A DNA stretch of 12,795 nt, taken from an uncultured Eubacteriales bacterium (GTDB lineage: Bacteria > Bacillota > Clostridia > Oscillospirales > CAG-272). The DNA is taken from positions 1 to 12,795 of the forward strand of contig URMC01000048.1 in assembly GCA_900548735.1 (NCBI GenBank), written 5' to 3'. A model generated the notes under the pieces. The model ran no database searches and had not been told where the DNA came from. It saw only the letters and a list, made by a program, of their open reading frames with translations. Positions 1 through 7,555 of the stretch are shown here, in pieces (within the stretch, counting starts at the first letter, position 1; every line of letters starts with the position of its first letter). The position numbers were made by a program, and so were the translations under genes.

Positions 1-834
1 CAGACAATAGAGAAAGCAGAACGCCATCGTCAACCCTACCCGCAGGCGCTTTCCGGCATGAAATCGCAGGAGAAGCCGGTCAAAAAATCCGGCAAGAATG
101 GCAAGGTGCAAGCCGCTGATGGCAAGCAGGTGAGAAACGCCGGTGCGGCGGAAATCGCGCACGGTAGCATCGTCCAGCCCGGATTTGTCGCCGATCAGCA
201 TCGCGGCGGCAAGGTCTCCGGCTTCCCCTTGAATGACACCGCGCAGTTGCGCGGCGATATGGGCGCGGAAAGCCGATAATCTTGCGTGAAGTCCTGCCGC
301 ACCCGGCGTGGCGCTTTCGATTTCCGCAGGAATCAGAATCACCCGCCGCCCTTGTGAAAAGTAAGTATTTTCCTGCCCGTCATAATAACTCTCGTAAGAA
401 AGTGACTCTGCCCGAAAGGTACCGGTGATAACCGTCCCCGGTGTCGGTTGCAGCTCCCTGTCCGCACGGAGAACGGCAGTGCTTTTCCCGTTCACGGACA
501 CCACGTACTCCGCGCGGTAATCGCTCTCGTAAAGCACCTCGTCCACGCGCAGAGTCAGCGTCACCTCACTGCCGACGGTACTTTCCAAATCCCGATGAAC
601 GGCACGATCCAGCACGACCCGCCCGAAACCAAGCGCCACGGCAAGAACAATCAGCAAAAGATAAAGCGCGGTATAAGGGGCGCGCCGCCGGAAGAAAAGG
701 CACCCCACAACCAAGAAAAGCGCAATGATCGGTACAAGTAAGAGGAAAAGCCCGCCAAGGCGATAAGCCGCCGCCACGCAAAGGATGAAAACAAGACAAC
801 CCGCCGCCAGCGGGCGCCGCCGAAAGATCGCCAT
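1..834 (-). CDS. comEC: ComEC/Rec2 competence DNA-uptake channel, N-terminal part (runs off the left edge)
   Basis: Membrane channel protein that in competent bacteria carries single-stranded DNA across the cytoplasmic membrane. The frame is open for 278 codons from ATG 834-832 to the window edge, so the rest of the channel and any C-terminal metallo-beta-lactamase-like domain lie outside. Seen: hydrophobic helices at about residues 8-24, 27-47 and 54-75, then a soluble segment (about 80-190) matching the DUF4131 region, then the family hallmark at 210-247, which includes LIGDKS, FRRTGVSHLLAISGLHL and the start of the channel (Competence) domain. The start is supported by the strong RBS AAAGGAGG (847-840) six bases upstream and by a sigma-A-like promoter at 907-879. 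It is transcribed divergently from the acyl carrier protein gene. In many Clostridia comEC is present without obvious natural competence, so its in vivo role here is open. Identification is firm. Confidence 0.95.
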   Translation of the reverse strand, partial: MAIFRRRPLAAGCLVFILCVAAAYRLGGLFLLLVPIIALFLVVGCLFFRRRAPYTALYLLLIVLAVALGFGRVVLDRAVHRDLESTVGSEVTLTLRVDEVLYESDYRAEYVVSVNGKSTAVLRADRELQPTPGTVITGTFRAESLSYESYYDGQENTYFSQGRRVILIPAEIESATPGAAGLHARLSAFRAHIAAQLRGVIQGEAGDLAAAMLIGDKSGLDDATVRDFRRTGVSHLLAISGLHLAILAGFFDRLLLRFHAGKRLRVGLTMAFCFLYCL

Positions 835-878
835 AGTTTCCTCCTTTCTTTCCCGAATAAATATTCTTCAACCGTAAT

Positions 879-907
879 AATATAACACAAACGGCGCCGT
901 TTTTCAA
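879..907 (-). promoter_or_regulatory. Sigma-A-type promoter of comEC
   Basis: On the minus strand, -35 TTGAAA (907-902) and -10 TATATT (884-879) are separated by exactly 17 bp, with the comEC start codon about 45 bases downstream. The -35 matches the consensus in 5 of 6 positions and the -10 in 5 of 6. The spacer contains a perfect palindrome (889-902). Confidence 0.75.
889..902. promoter_or_regulatory. 14-bp perfect palindrome in the comEC promoter spacer (possible operator)
   Basis: AAACGGCGCCGTTT is its own reverse complement. It fills most of the spacer between the -35 and -10 elements of the comEC promoter and touches the last base of the -35. A dimeric repressor bound there would block polymerase. 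A 14-bp palindrome is expected roughly once in a window this size by chance, so the position, not the palindrome alone, is the argument. Confidence 0.4.
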
Positions 908-952
908 GTACCCTGTCATTTTGTGAAGAAATGCGAATTTTGACAAATGCCC

Positions 953-981
953 TTGACATTTCCCTTTGCTTTCGATATAAT
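953..981 (+). promoter_or_regulatory. Consensus sigma-A promoter of the acyl carrier protein gene
   Basis: Exact -35 TTGACA (953-958), a 17-bp spacer and exact -10 TATAAT (976-981). The leader to the start codon is about 50 nt. Such a perfect promoter fits the high abundance of acyl carrier protein in bacteria. Confidence 0.92.
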
Positions 982-1037
982 AAAAGCAGTGCCAGCCTGA
1001 GGGCTGTTTGAATTTTGAAATGCGTGGAGGACACAGT

Positions 1038-1259
1038 ATGTTTGAAAAACTCAAGGCTCTGCTGGTGGATGAGTTGCAGGTGGACGAAAGCCTGGTCACC
1101 ATGGATGCAGAACTTTCCAAAGATCTGAACATCAACTCGATTGAGCTTGCCGATCTTGTGATGATGTGTGAGGATAAATTCGGCGTGGAAATCTCCGAGG
1201 AGGATTCCAACCGCTTCCAGACCGTAGGCGACGTGGTGCACTACCTCGAAAGCCTCTGA
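1038..1259 (+). CDS. acpP: Acyl carrier protein
   Basis: Small acidic four-helix protein of 73 residues that carries growing acyl chains as thioesters on 4'-phosphopantetheine in fatty acid synthesis. The attachment serine is Ser34, in the segment DLNINSIELADLVM. The usual DSL triad reads NSI here, so the Asp before the serine is replaced by Asn, as occurs in some ACP paralogues. Length and helix pattern match the family. The start ATG 1038 is chosen because GGAGG (1026-1030) lies just upstream and the protein then begins MFEKLKALL, as in other ACPs; an in-frame ATG at 1008 would add ten residues and has no RBS. The gene has its own consensus promoter and terminator and no fab genes beside it. 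It could therefore be the housekeeping ACP or a specialised second copy; the window cannot decide. Confidence 0.93.
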   Translation: MFEKLKALLVDELQVDESLVTMDAELSKDLNINSIELADLVMMCEDKFGVEISEEDSNRFQTVGDVVHYLESL

Positions 1260-1267
1260 TGAAGAAT

Positions 1268-1303
1268 GAAGAAAAGAGCCGCATTTCTGCGGCTCTTTTC
1301 TTC
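1268..1303 (+). terminator. Intrinsic terminator after the acyl carrier protein gene
   Basis: A perfect 16-bp stem (1268-1283 with 1288-1303) closed by a TTTC loop begins 8 bases after the stop codon. The right arm itself carries the T-rich stretch CTTTTCTTCT, so stem and U-tract overlap. It closes the acp gene as a one-gene transcription unit. Confidence 0.9.
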
Positions 1304-1345
1304 TAAAAATTCCGATTTCGCCTTATATTGTTTTGAGGTGAGAAA

Positions 1346-2047
1346 ATGAGAAAAATTTTATTTGGCTTTTCGGTGCTGTTGCTTGCCGGGTGCTTAGCGC
1401 TTGGTGGGGTTGCGCGGCTGACGGAGCGCGCGGATGACCCTGTGCCTGCCGGCGCCGGCGGGCGGCGGGTGATTGTGATTGACGCGGGGCACGGGGGCGA
1501 GGACGGCGGTGCCGTGGGGGTCAACGGGGTGTTGGAAAAGGATCTGAATCTTTCCCTTGCCCGCACGCTGGCAGACCTGTTGCGCGGGGGCGGTTTTACC
1601 GTGGTGGAAACGAGAACGGAGGATAAACTGCTGTACTCCGAGAACGATAAAAACGGGCACCGCAAGCGCGGCGACCTACAAAACCGGCAGAAATACATGG
1701 AAAAATACCCGGAGTCGGTATTCATCAGCATTCACATGAACACCTACCCTACCCCGAACTGCGAGGGCGTACAGGTCTGGTATGCGCCGGGCAGCGCGGA
1801 ATCCGAAGCGCTGGCAGGCGCGGTACAGAACGGCGTTTCCGCGCTGTTGCAACCGGGAAACAAGCGCAAAACCAAACAGGCAAACTCCATGATTTATCTC
1901 TTGCGCCACGCCACGGTTCCCGCCATTTTGGTGGAATGCGGGTTTCTTTCCACCCCGGCGGAATGCGAAAAACTCTGCGAAGAAACTTACCGCCACGAGC
2001 TGGCGCTTGCCATCTATTCTTCGGTTTCCGGGTTTCTTACAAAGTGA
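1346..2047 (+). CDS. cwlD: N-acetylmuramoyl-L-alanine amidase, CwlD type
   Basis: Zinc amidase (Amidase_3 fold, 233 residues; B. subtilis CwlD is of similar length) that cleaves the bond between N-acetylmuramic acid and L-alanine. CwlD acts with PdaA to make muramic-delta-lactam in the spore cortex, which is needed for germination. Seen: an N-terminal hydrophobic segment (about 4-22) that anchors or exports the protein, then IDAGHGGEDGG with zinc ligand His49, the ligand Glu64 in LEKDLNLS, ligand His130 in ISIHMN, and catalytic Glu197 in ILVECGFLS. The segment LLAGC (12-16) resembles a lipobox, so lipoprotein attachment is an alternative to a simple anchor. RBS GAGGTGA (1335-1341) sets the start. 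No good promoter is visible in the short gap after the acp terminator; it may use readthrough or a sporulation sigma factor. Assignment to CwlD rather than another Amidase_3 protein rests on its small single-domain form and residue pattern. Confidence 0.88.
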   Translation: MRKILFGFSVLLLAGCLALGGVARLTERADDPVPAGAGGRRVIVIDAGHGGEDGGAVGVNGVLEKDLNLSLARTLADLLRGGGFTVVETRTEDKLLYSENDKNGHRKRGDLQNRQKYMEKYPESVFISIHMNTYPTPNCEGVQVWYAPGSAESEALAGAVQNGVSALLQPGNKRKTKQANSMIYLLRHATVPAILVECGFLSTPAECEKLCEETYRHELALAIYSSVSGFLTK

Positions 2048-2049
2048 CC

Positions 2050-2078
2050 TTGTAATCCCCCGCAAAAAATGATATAAT
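2050..2078 (+). promoter_or_regulatory. Probable sigma-A promoter of radA
   Basis: -35-like TTGTAA (2050-2055, 4 of 6 matches), a 17-bp spacer and a perfect -10 TATAAT (2073-2078) lie between the cwlD stop and the radA start. This suggests radA can be transcribed independently of cwlD. The RBS AGAGGGG lies at 2094-2100. Confidence 0.7.
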
Positions 2079-2106
2079 GAAGTGAAAAAACAAAGAGGGG
2101 CTAAAA

Positions 2107-3495
2107 ATGAAACTGAAAACCGTATATAACTGCTCCGAGTGCTCGTATCAATCCCCGAAGTGGATGGGCAAATGCCCTGCCTGCGGCGCGTGGAACAGCT
2201 TTGTGGAAGATGTGATCGGCGAGGAAAGCAAACAAACAAACGCCTCCCCGCGCCGCGCGTTGGCAATCCGGGAGGGGGAGCATAAGGCAACGCCTTACAA
2301 AGCGTTGGAAATGCCCTCCTATATCCGCACGGCGACCGGTCTTGGCGAGCTTGACCGGGTGCTTGGCGGCGGGCTGGTGCTGGGCTCCGTAGTGTTGCTT
2401 GCCGGTGAGCCGGGGATCGGTAAATCCACACTGCTGATGCAGATTTCGGATATTCTCGGCGCGCACCGCAAGGTGCTGTATGTTTCGGGCGAGGAATCCG
2501 AGGGGCAACTGAAACTGCGCGCCGAGCGGCTGGGGGTCACGGGTGAAAACCTATCCATCCTCACCGAAACCGGCATTGAAAAAATTCTGCCGGAGATTGA
2601 CCGCACCCGGGCGGACGTGGTGATTGTGGACTCGATTCAGACCATTTACAGTGACGCGATTTCCTCCACACCGGGGGCGATTACCCAGGTGCGCGAAACC
2701 GCGCTCGCGTTTATCAACAAGGCTAAAACCGCCAATATTTCGGTGATTTTGGTGGGGCACGTCAACAAAGAAGGTACCATTGCGGGTCCTAAGGTGTTGG
2801 AGCATATGGTGGACGCAGTGCTTTACTTTGAAGGGGAGCGCCAGCAGACCTACCGGATTATCCGCGCGATTAAAAACCGTTACGGCTCCACCAACGAGAT
2901 CGGCGTGTTTGAAATGACAGACGAGGGGCTGGTGGAGGTCACCAATCCTTCCGAGCTGCTGCTGGCGGGCAGACCCCAAAACACGCCCGGCAACTGCGCC
3001 GTATGCACGATGGAGGGCACGCGCCCGCTGATTGCCGAAATCCAGGCGCTGGTCTCCCCTACGGCGTTCCCTGTCCCCCGCCGCACTTCCAGCGGGATTG
3101 ACTACAACCGCCTTTGCCTGATTTTAGCGGTACTGGAAAAGCGGCTGGGACTGAAATTCTCTCAGAATGACGTCTATCTGAACGTGATCGGCGGAATGAG
3201 ACTGGACGAGCCGGCGGCGGATATGGCGGTGGCGCTGGCGCTGGTTTCTTCCCTTTCCGACCGCGCCGTGCCGGACGACCTGATTGCCGTGGGCGAGTTG
3301 GGGCTTTCCGGCGAGTGCCGCACGGTGGCGGGGCTGGAACACCGCGTCAAAGAAGCGGAGCGACTTGGCTTCCGCCGCATGGTGGTACCCGCGCGCAATC
3401 TGGAAAAGCGGCAGATCCATACCCATATGACGCTGTTGCCGGTCAGCAGTATTTTTGAGGTGCTGAATCTGCTGGCACCCAAACAAGGGCAATAA
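2107..3495 (+). CDS. radA: DNA repair ATPase RadA (Sms)
   Basis: RecA-related, DnaB-like helicase that promotes branch migration and D-loop extension in recombinational repair and transformation. The 462-residue length is normal for the family. Domains in order: an N-terminal C4 zinc finger (Cys9, Cys12, Cys23, Cys26); an ATPase core with Walker A GEPGIGKST (100-108), Walker B VVIVDS (171-176) and the RadA-specific KNRYG motif (256-260); and a C-terminal Lon-protease-like domain from about 305, including GELGLSGE (396-403), which is structural rather than proteolytic in this family. The start has the RBS AGAGGGG just upstream. It follows cwlD by 59 bases with its own promoter and ends just before a strong bidirectional terminator. 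In other Firmicutes RadA works on DNA imported by ComEC, which is also present in this window; that link is functional context, not evidence of co-regulation. Confidence 0.97.
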   Translation: MKLKTVYNCSECSYQSPKWMGKCPACGAWNSFVEDVIGEESKQTNASPRRALAIREGEHKATPYKALEMPSYIRTATGLGELDRVLGGGLVLGSVVLLAGEPGIGKSTLLMQISDILGAHRKVLYVSGEESEGQLKLRAERLGVTGENLSILTETGIEKILPEIDRTRADVVIVDSIQTIYSDAISSTPGAITQVRETALAFINKAKTANISVILVGHVNKEGTIAGPKVLEHMVDAVLYFEGERQQTYRIIRAIKNRYGSTNEIGVFEMTDEGLVEVTNPSELLLAGRPQNTPGNCAVCTMEGTRPLIAEIQALVSPTAFPVPRRTSSGIDYNRLCLILAVLEKRLGLKFSQNDVYLNVIGGMRLDEPAADMAVALALVSSLSDRAVPDDLIAVGELGLSGECRTVAGLEHRVKEAERLGFRRMVVPARNLEKRQIHTHMTLLPVSSIFEVLNLLAPKQGQ

Positions 3496-3506
3496 ATTAT
3501 CGCACA

Positions 3507-3551
3507 AAAAGACCTCCCGCAAGCCGATATCTGGCTTGCGGGAGGTCTTTT
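3507..3551. terminator. Bidirectional intrinsic terminator between radA and malQ
   Basis: A perfect 19-bp stem (3507-3525 with 3533-3551) with a 7-nt loop GATATCT. The core GACCTCCCGCAAGCC is GC-rich and flanked by A4 on the left and T4 on the right, so it can terminate the convergent radA (plus) and malQ (minus) transcripts. Confidence 0.92.
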
Positions 3552-3552
3552 C

Positions 3553-3582
3553 AGGCTCCCTTGTGTAAAGGGAGGCTTTTTT
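3553..3582 (+). terminator. Second hairpin with T6 tail (terminator-like, possible repeat remnant)
   Basis: Stem CTCCCTT (3556-3562) pairs with AAGGGAG (3568-3574), with one G-G mismatch then two more outer pairs (AG with CT), followed by TTTTTT (3577-3582). It would act as a backup terminator for radA. The sequence GGCTCCCTTGTGTAAAGGGAG resembles, from memory, the end of a short interspersed repeat common in gut Clostridia; this is not proven here. Confidence 0.6.
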
Positions 3583-3595
3583 CGACCTTGCGTTT

Positions 3596-5038
3596 TTATG
3601 TTCTCCCGTAAATGGTGTTGAGGTGCGAAAAACGCTTACGGTCGATGGCGGCAAGGCTTTCCCGCGTCATACGGAATGCCCAGTTTCCGCCCGCGCGACC
3701 GGGGGTGTTCATTCTCGTGTCTGCGCCGTACCCAAGCAGATCCTGCACCGGGAAAATGACCAGCCCCGCGTGGCTTTGCAACATCGTGCGCAGAATCGCG
3801 TCATAGCACCTGTCCCAGTTGGGGTCGGTATAGTTGCAGTAATCCAGCATCCGGCGGCGGCTTTCGGCGTCCTGTTCCCACACAAAGCCGAGCAAGGTAT
3901 TGTTGTCGTGCGTGCCGGTGTACGCCACGCAATGCTCCGGGTAAGAATGCGGCAGGTGCGGCGAGTGATAATCCGAAAGGAAAGCAAACTGAAACACTCT
4001 CATTCCGGGAAAACCGCTTTCCTCCACAAGGTCAGCAACTTCTTTCGTGATGTCGCCGAGATCTTCCGCGATGATCAGCCGATCCCCCGCGACCTCACGG
4101 AGCGCCTTTACCAGCTTCATGCCGGGGCCTTTTTCCCATTTCCCCTCTCGCGCGGTTTTGGCGCCGCGCGGGATGCTCCAATAGGATTCCACCCCGCGGA
4201 AATGGTCGAAACGCACGCCGTCAAAAAGCGTGAGCGTGTGCTCCATTCGTTCTTTCCACCAGGCAAAGCCGTCCTCCTCCATTTTCGCCCAGTCATACAG
4301 CGGGTTGCCCCACATCTGACCGTCGGCGGAAAAATAATCCGGCGGAACGCCCGCCACAAACGAGGGGCGCCCGTCACGGTCCAGTAAAAACTGATCGCGG
4401 TGAAAGCACACATCGGCGCTGTCCTCTGCCACGTAGATCGGCACATCGCCGATGATACGGATGCCGCGCGCATTGGCGTAAGCCTTTACGTCTGCCCATT
4501 GTTTATGGAAATGATATTGTGTAAAGGCGTAGTAAAACAAATCTTCCTCTGCTTCTTCGGTAATCTTGAAATCCTGCCAAGCCACCCCGCCGTTGGCTTT
4601 TTTGAGGGCAAGAAAGCGGCAGGCTGCCCACAGTTGCGGGCGGCTTTGCACAAAGGCAAGAATTTCCCCCCGGTTGGTCGCCCGTTCCGCCGCGCGGCGA
4701 AGCAGGGCTTCCCGCTCTTCCCCTAAGCGGGCAAGTTCCGCGGCAAAGGGCGTTTTTTGCCGCGCGCTTTCCAGTTCTTTCGCGGTAAGCAACCCCTCGC
4801 CCGCCAACGTCGGCAGGTCGATAAACGCCGGGTTGCCCGCAAAGGCGGAATTGGATTTATAGGGCGATGCGCAGTCATCCGGGATACAGAACGGCAGCAC
4901 CTGCCAGTAGGAAAACCCGGCGTCTGCCAAAAAATCCACAAATTCCTTTGCTTCTTTGCCGAAAGAGCCGCAGGAATAATCCCCATGCAGGGTGCTGATG
5001 TGCATCAGCACACCGCTGGCGCGTTCAGTGACACTCAT
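3596..5038 (-). CDS. malQ: 4-alpha-glucanotransferase (amylomaltase, GH77)
   Basis: Cytoplasmic enzyme that transfers maltodextrin segments between alpha-1,4-glucans, releasing glucose and longer dextrins in maltose/glycogen metabolism. The protein has 480 residues from ATG 5038-5036, close to the family norm of about 500. Seen: the N-terminal substrate region SPYKSNSAFAGNP (58-70), IIGDVPIYVAEDSADV (195-210), the nucleophile Asp278 in RFDHFRGVESYW, the acid/base Glu325 in IIAEDLGDIT, and the stabilising Asp378 in GTHDNN. All three catalytic acids are present. The start is chosen because the RBS GGGGGAG lies just upstream and the family-like sequence begins there; the frame is open 40 codons further but that part is not MalQ-like and lies inside polA. 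The start overlaps the polA end by 14 nt, indicating translational coupling in one operon. No other glycogen or maltose genes are nearby. Confidence 0.96.
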   Translation of the reverse strand: MSVTERASGVLMHISTLHGDYSCGSFGKEAKEFVDFLADAGFSYWQVLPFCIPDDCASPYKSNSAFAGNPAFIDLPTLAGEGLLTAKELESARQKTPFAAELARLGEEREALLRRAAERATNRGEILAFVQSRPQLWAACRFLALKKANGGVAWQDFKITEEAEEDLFYYAFTQYHFHKQWADVKAYANARGIRIIGDVPIYVAEDSADVCFHRDQFLLDRDGRPSFVAGVPPDYFSADGQMWGNPLYDWAKMEEDGFAWWKERMEHTLTLFDGVRFDHFRGVESYWSIPRGAKTAREGKWEKGPGMKLVKALREVAGDRLIIAEDLGDITKEVADLVEESGFPGMRVFQFAFLSDYHSPHLPHSYPEHCVAYTGTHDNNTLLGFVWEQDAESRRRMLDYCNYTDPNWDRCYDAILRTMLQSHAGLVIFPVQDLLGYGADTRMNTPGRAGGNWAFRMTRESLAAIDRKRFSHLNTIYGRT

Positions 5039-7541
5039 ACCAGTTCTCCCCCGTTCCGGCGCTGACGGAAAGCGGCACCGCAAGCGACACGGCGGATTCC
5101 ATTTCGTCCACAAGAATTTTTCTTGCGGCATCCGCCTCTTCGCGCTTGCATTCCACAATCAACTCGTCATGCACCTGCAAAATCAGTTTTGCGTCCAACC
5201 CCGATGCTTTCAGTTTTTCATCCACGCGGATCATTGCGATTTTGATAATATCGGCGGCGGTGCCCTGAATCGGGCTGTTCATCGCCACGCGCTCCCCGAA
5301 GTGCTGCATGTTCTTATTGGACATTTTTAACTCCGGGATATATCTGCGCCGCCCGAACAGCGTGGTGACAAAGCCGTTTTCCTTTGCTTCCTTTACCGTA
5401 TTTTCAAGGTATGCAGAGATGCCGGGGTATGCCGCAAAATAACTGTCGATATAGGCTTTTGCTTCTTTCATGCTGACGTGCAGATCTTCCGAAAGGCTGT
5501 GCGCGCCGATGCCGTATACAATGCCGAAGTTGACCGCTTTGGCGCTTTTGCGCATTTCGGGCGTGACCATTTCCTTTGGCACGCCGAACACGGTGGCGGC
5601 GGTGGAGGTGTGAATATCCTCCCCGTTCCGGAATGCGTTAATCATATTTTCATCCCCCGCAAGGGCGGCAAGCAGGCGCAACTCAATTTGCGAGTAGTCC
5701 GCGTCGATCAGCACGTAGTCCTTGCTTTTTGCCACAAAATAGCGGCGGAGTTCCCGCCCCAGTTCCGTGCGGATCGGGATGTTCTGCAGGTTCGGCTCCG
5801 CGGAGGAAAGCCGCCCCGTTGCGGTGCCGGTCTGCTTGAACACCGTGCGGATGCGCCCGTCACTTTCAATCTCTTTGACCAACCCCTCGGCATAGGTGCT
5901 GTTGAGTTTGGTCAGTTGACGATAGTCGAGAATATCATCCACAATCGGGTGTACGGAACGCAGTTTTTCCAGTACCTCCGCATTGGTGGAATACCCGGTT
6001 TTGGTCTTTTTGCCGTGCGGCAGACCCAACCGCTCAAACAACACTTCCCCCAACTGCTTGGTGGAATTGATGTTGAAATCTCCGCCCGCGTAATAGCGGA
6101 TGCGCTCGGAGAGTTGCTCCGCTACTTCCGTCAGTTGTGCACCATAGGCGATCAGCCCCTCGCGGTTGACGCAAAATCCTGCCAGTTCCATATCGGCAAG
6201 CACGGCGGAAAGCGGCATTTCAATCTCTTTGAGCAATTTCTCCATGCCAAGTGATTTGATTTTTTCGGATTGCTCCCGATACAGCGGCAACAGGAGCGTG
6301 AGACTCTGTGGGAAAGGCGGCAGTGCCGTGCCGAGCGTGGCAAGCGTCAGGCGCGGCAGGTCAAATCCGGCATCACCGGGGTTGAGCACATAGGCGGCAA
6401 GCATGGTGTCAAAGCCCGCGTGGCGATAGCGGATTCCCTTTGCCGCAAGCGCCTTATAAAGGCTTTTTGCATCATGGCAAACGGTATGGATACCCGGTTT
6501 TTCCAGCACGGCGCACAACACCGCCTCGTTTTCCGGCGTCAGCAGGTTTTTGCCGTCAAACAGAACGAATTTGCCGTCCTCACAGCCAATGGCAATCTCC
6601 GCCGGAAGTGCGGAAATGTCGCCTTCTCCCAGCATCAGTTCCCCTGCGGTTTCCGCTTCTTTGGCGGGCGCTTCCTCTGCCTGATCCAGCCCCATGCGCT
6701 TGATCATGGCAGAAAACTCAAATTTCGTAAAAAGGCGGGTCAGTGCCGGGCGGTCGGCACCGTGATAGGCGCATGCGGCAAGATCTTTTTCCAGCGGCAC
6801 CTCTCGGCAGATGGTAGCAAGCGTGCGGGAGAAGTAGGCGCTTTCTTTTCCGTTTTCCAGTTTGGTGCGCACGGAGGGGGTCAGGTTTGCCGTGGGCAGG
6901 TCGTGATAGACACCATCCAGACTCCCGTGTTCGGAAATCAGTTTCAGCGCGGTTTTCTCTCCGATCCCCGGCACGCCGGGGATATTATCGGAACTATCCC
7001 CCATCAGGGCTTTCACGTCCACGAAAACCGAGGGCTCGACCCCGTATTTTTCGCGGAAACGCGCCGGGGTAAAGTCAATCGTTTCAGTATTGGTGGCAAG
7101 CAGGATGTGCACCCGGTCGGAGATCAGTTGCAACGCGTCACGGTCGCCGGTCAGAAGATATGCTTCCGCGTCTTCCTCCTCTGCCAGCCGGGAGAGAGTG
7201 CCGAGAATGTCATCCGCTTCATACCCCTCTTTTTCCATGCAGGTAAAGCCCAGCGCCGCCGCGGTCTCTTTTGCCAGCGGAAACTGGGTGGCAAGTTCCT
7301 CCGGCATGGGTCTGCGCCCGGCTTTGTATTCCGCATATATTTTATGCCGGAACGTAGGGGCTTTGAGGTCAAATGCGATGGCGGCGAAATCCGGCTCTAC
7401 CGCGGCAAGATTTTTTTCCAGAATATTGACCATGCCAAACAGGGCGTTGGTGGGCAGCCCCTCTTTGGTAGAAAGAGGACGCACCCCGTAAAACGCCCGG
7501 TTGATAATACTGTTGCCGTCAACGGCAAGTAATTTTTTCAT
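5025..7541 (-). CDS. polA: DNA polymerase I
   Basis: Repair and lagging-strand polymerase that removes RNA primers and fills gaps; 838 residues. Domains: a 5'-3' exonuclease (about 1-285) with metal-binding acids in AVDGNS (Asp8), EADD (108-111), TGDRD (131-135) and MGDSSDN; a shortened 3'-5' exonuclease-like domain (about 300-435); and a full A-family polymerase. Motif A is DADYSQIELR (Asp615), motif B RKSAKAVNFGIVYG (Lys668, Phe672), and motif C QVHDELI (Asp792, Glu793). In the middle domain the DxE pair and other proofreading acids of E. coli Pol I are not present (CEDGKF occurs at the first site), so it is probably proofreading-deficient, as in Bacillus. ATG 7541 is chosen over ATG 7553 because the RBS GGAGGAG lies between them. 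It is read from a consensus promoter at 7597-7569 and is followed, with 14 nt overlap, by malQ. Confidence 0.97.
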   Translation of the reverse strand: MKKLLAVDGNSIINRAFYGVRPLSTKEGLPTNALFGMVNILEKNLAAVEPDFAAIAFDLKAPTFRHKIYAEYKAGRRPMPEELATQFPLAKETAAALGFTCMEKEGYEADDILGTLSRLAEEEDAEAYLLTGDRDALQLISDRVHILLATNTETIDFTPARFREKYGVEPSVFVDVKALMGDSSDNIPGVPGIGEKTALKLISEHGSLDGVYHDLPTANLTPSVRTKLENGKESAYFSRTLATICREVPLEKDLAACAYHGADRPALTRLFTKFEFSAMIKRMGLDQAEEAPAKEAETAGELMLGEGDISALPAEIAIGCEDGKFVLFDGKNLLTPENEAVLCAVLEKPGIHTVCHDAKSLYKALAAKGIRYRHAGFDTMLAAYVLNPGDAGFDLPRLTLATLGTALPPFPQSLTLLLPLYREQSEKIKSLGMEKLLKEIEMPLSAVLADMELAGFCVNREGLIAYGAQLTEVAEQLSERIRYYAGGDFNINSTKQLGEVLFERLGLPHGKKTKTGYSTNAEVLEKLRSVHPIVDDILDYRQLTKLNSTYAEGLVKEIESDGRIRTVFKQTGTATGRLSSAEPNLQNIPIRTELGRELRRYFVAKSKDYVLIDADYSQIELRLLAALAGDENMINAFRNGEDIHTSTAATVFGVPKEMVTPEMRKSAKAVNFGIVYGIGAHSLSEDLHVSMKEAKAYIDSYFAAYPGISAYLENTVKEAKENGFVTTLFGRRRYIPELKMSNKNMQHFGERVAMNSPIQGTAADIIKIAMIRVDEKLKASGLDAKLILQVHDELIVECKREEADAARKILVDEMESAVSLAVPLSVSAGTGENWYECH

Positions 7542-7555
7542 AGGCTCCTCCATGG

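Noticed and set aside
911..960. FabT/FapR-like operator upstream of acp (TTTGACAAA pseudo-palindrome)
   Set aside because: It is too short and does not match the FapR or FabT consensus sites that I know.
566..1241. Open frames on the minus strand crossing the acp gene, its promoter and the comEC start
   Set aside because: They run antisense through the acp gene and through its promoter; the ComEC frame beginning at 834 has the family motifs and RBS.
1301..1329. Sigma-A promoter for cwlD (TTCTAA-17-TATATT)
   Set aside because: The -35 is poor, it overlaps the acp terminator tail, and the expected transcript start would fall on the RBS. I also saw no convincing sigma-E element.
3623..4387. 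254-codon open frame on the plus strand opposite malQ
   Set aside because: It mirrors the malQ codons, has no recognisable domain or RBS, and lies downstream of two terminators.
6270..7532. Long open frame (420 codons) on the plus strand opposite polA
   Set aside because: It is antisense to a clear DNA polymerase I with all motifs, has no RBS or family-like sequence, and long antisense frames are common in GC-rich coding DNA.
7551..7553. Upstream in-frame ATG as the polA start
   Set aside because: It overlaps the RBS of ATG 7541, has no RBS of its own, and would lie only about 10 bases from the expected transcript start.
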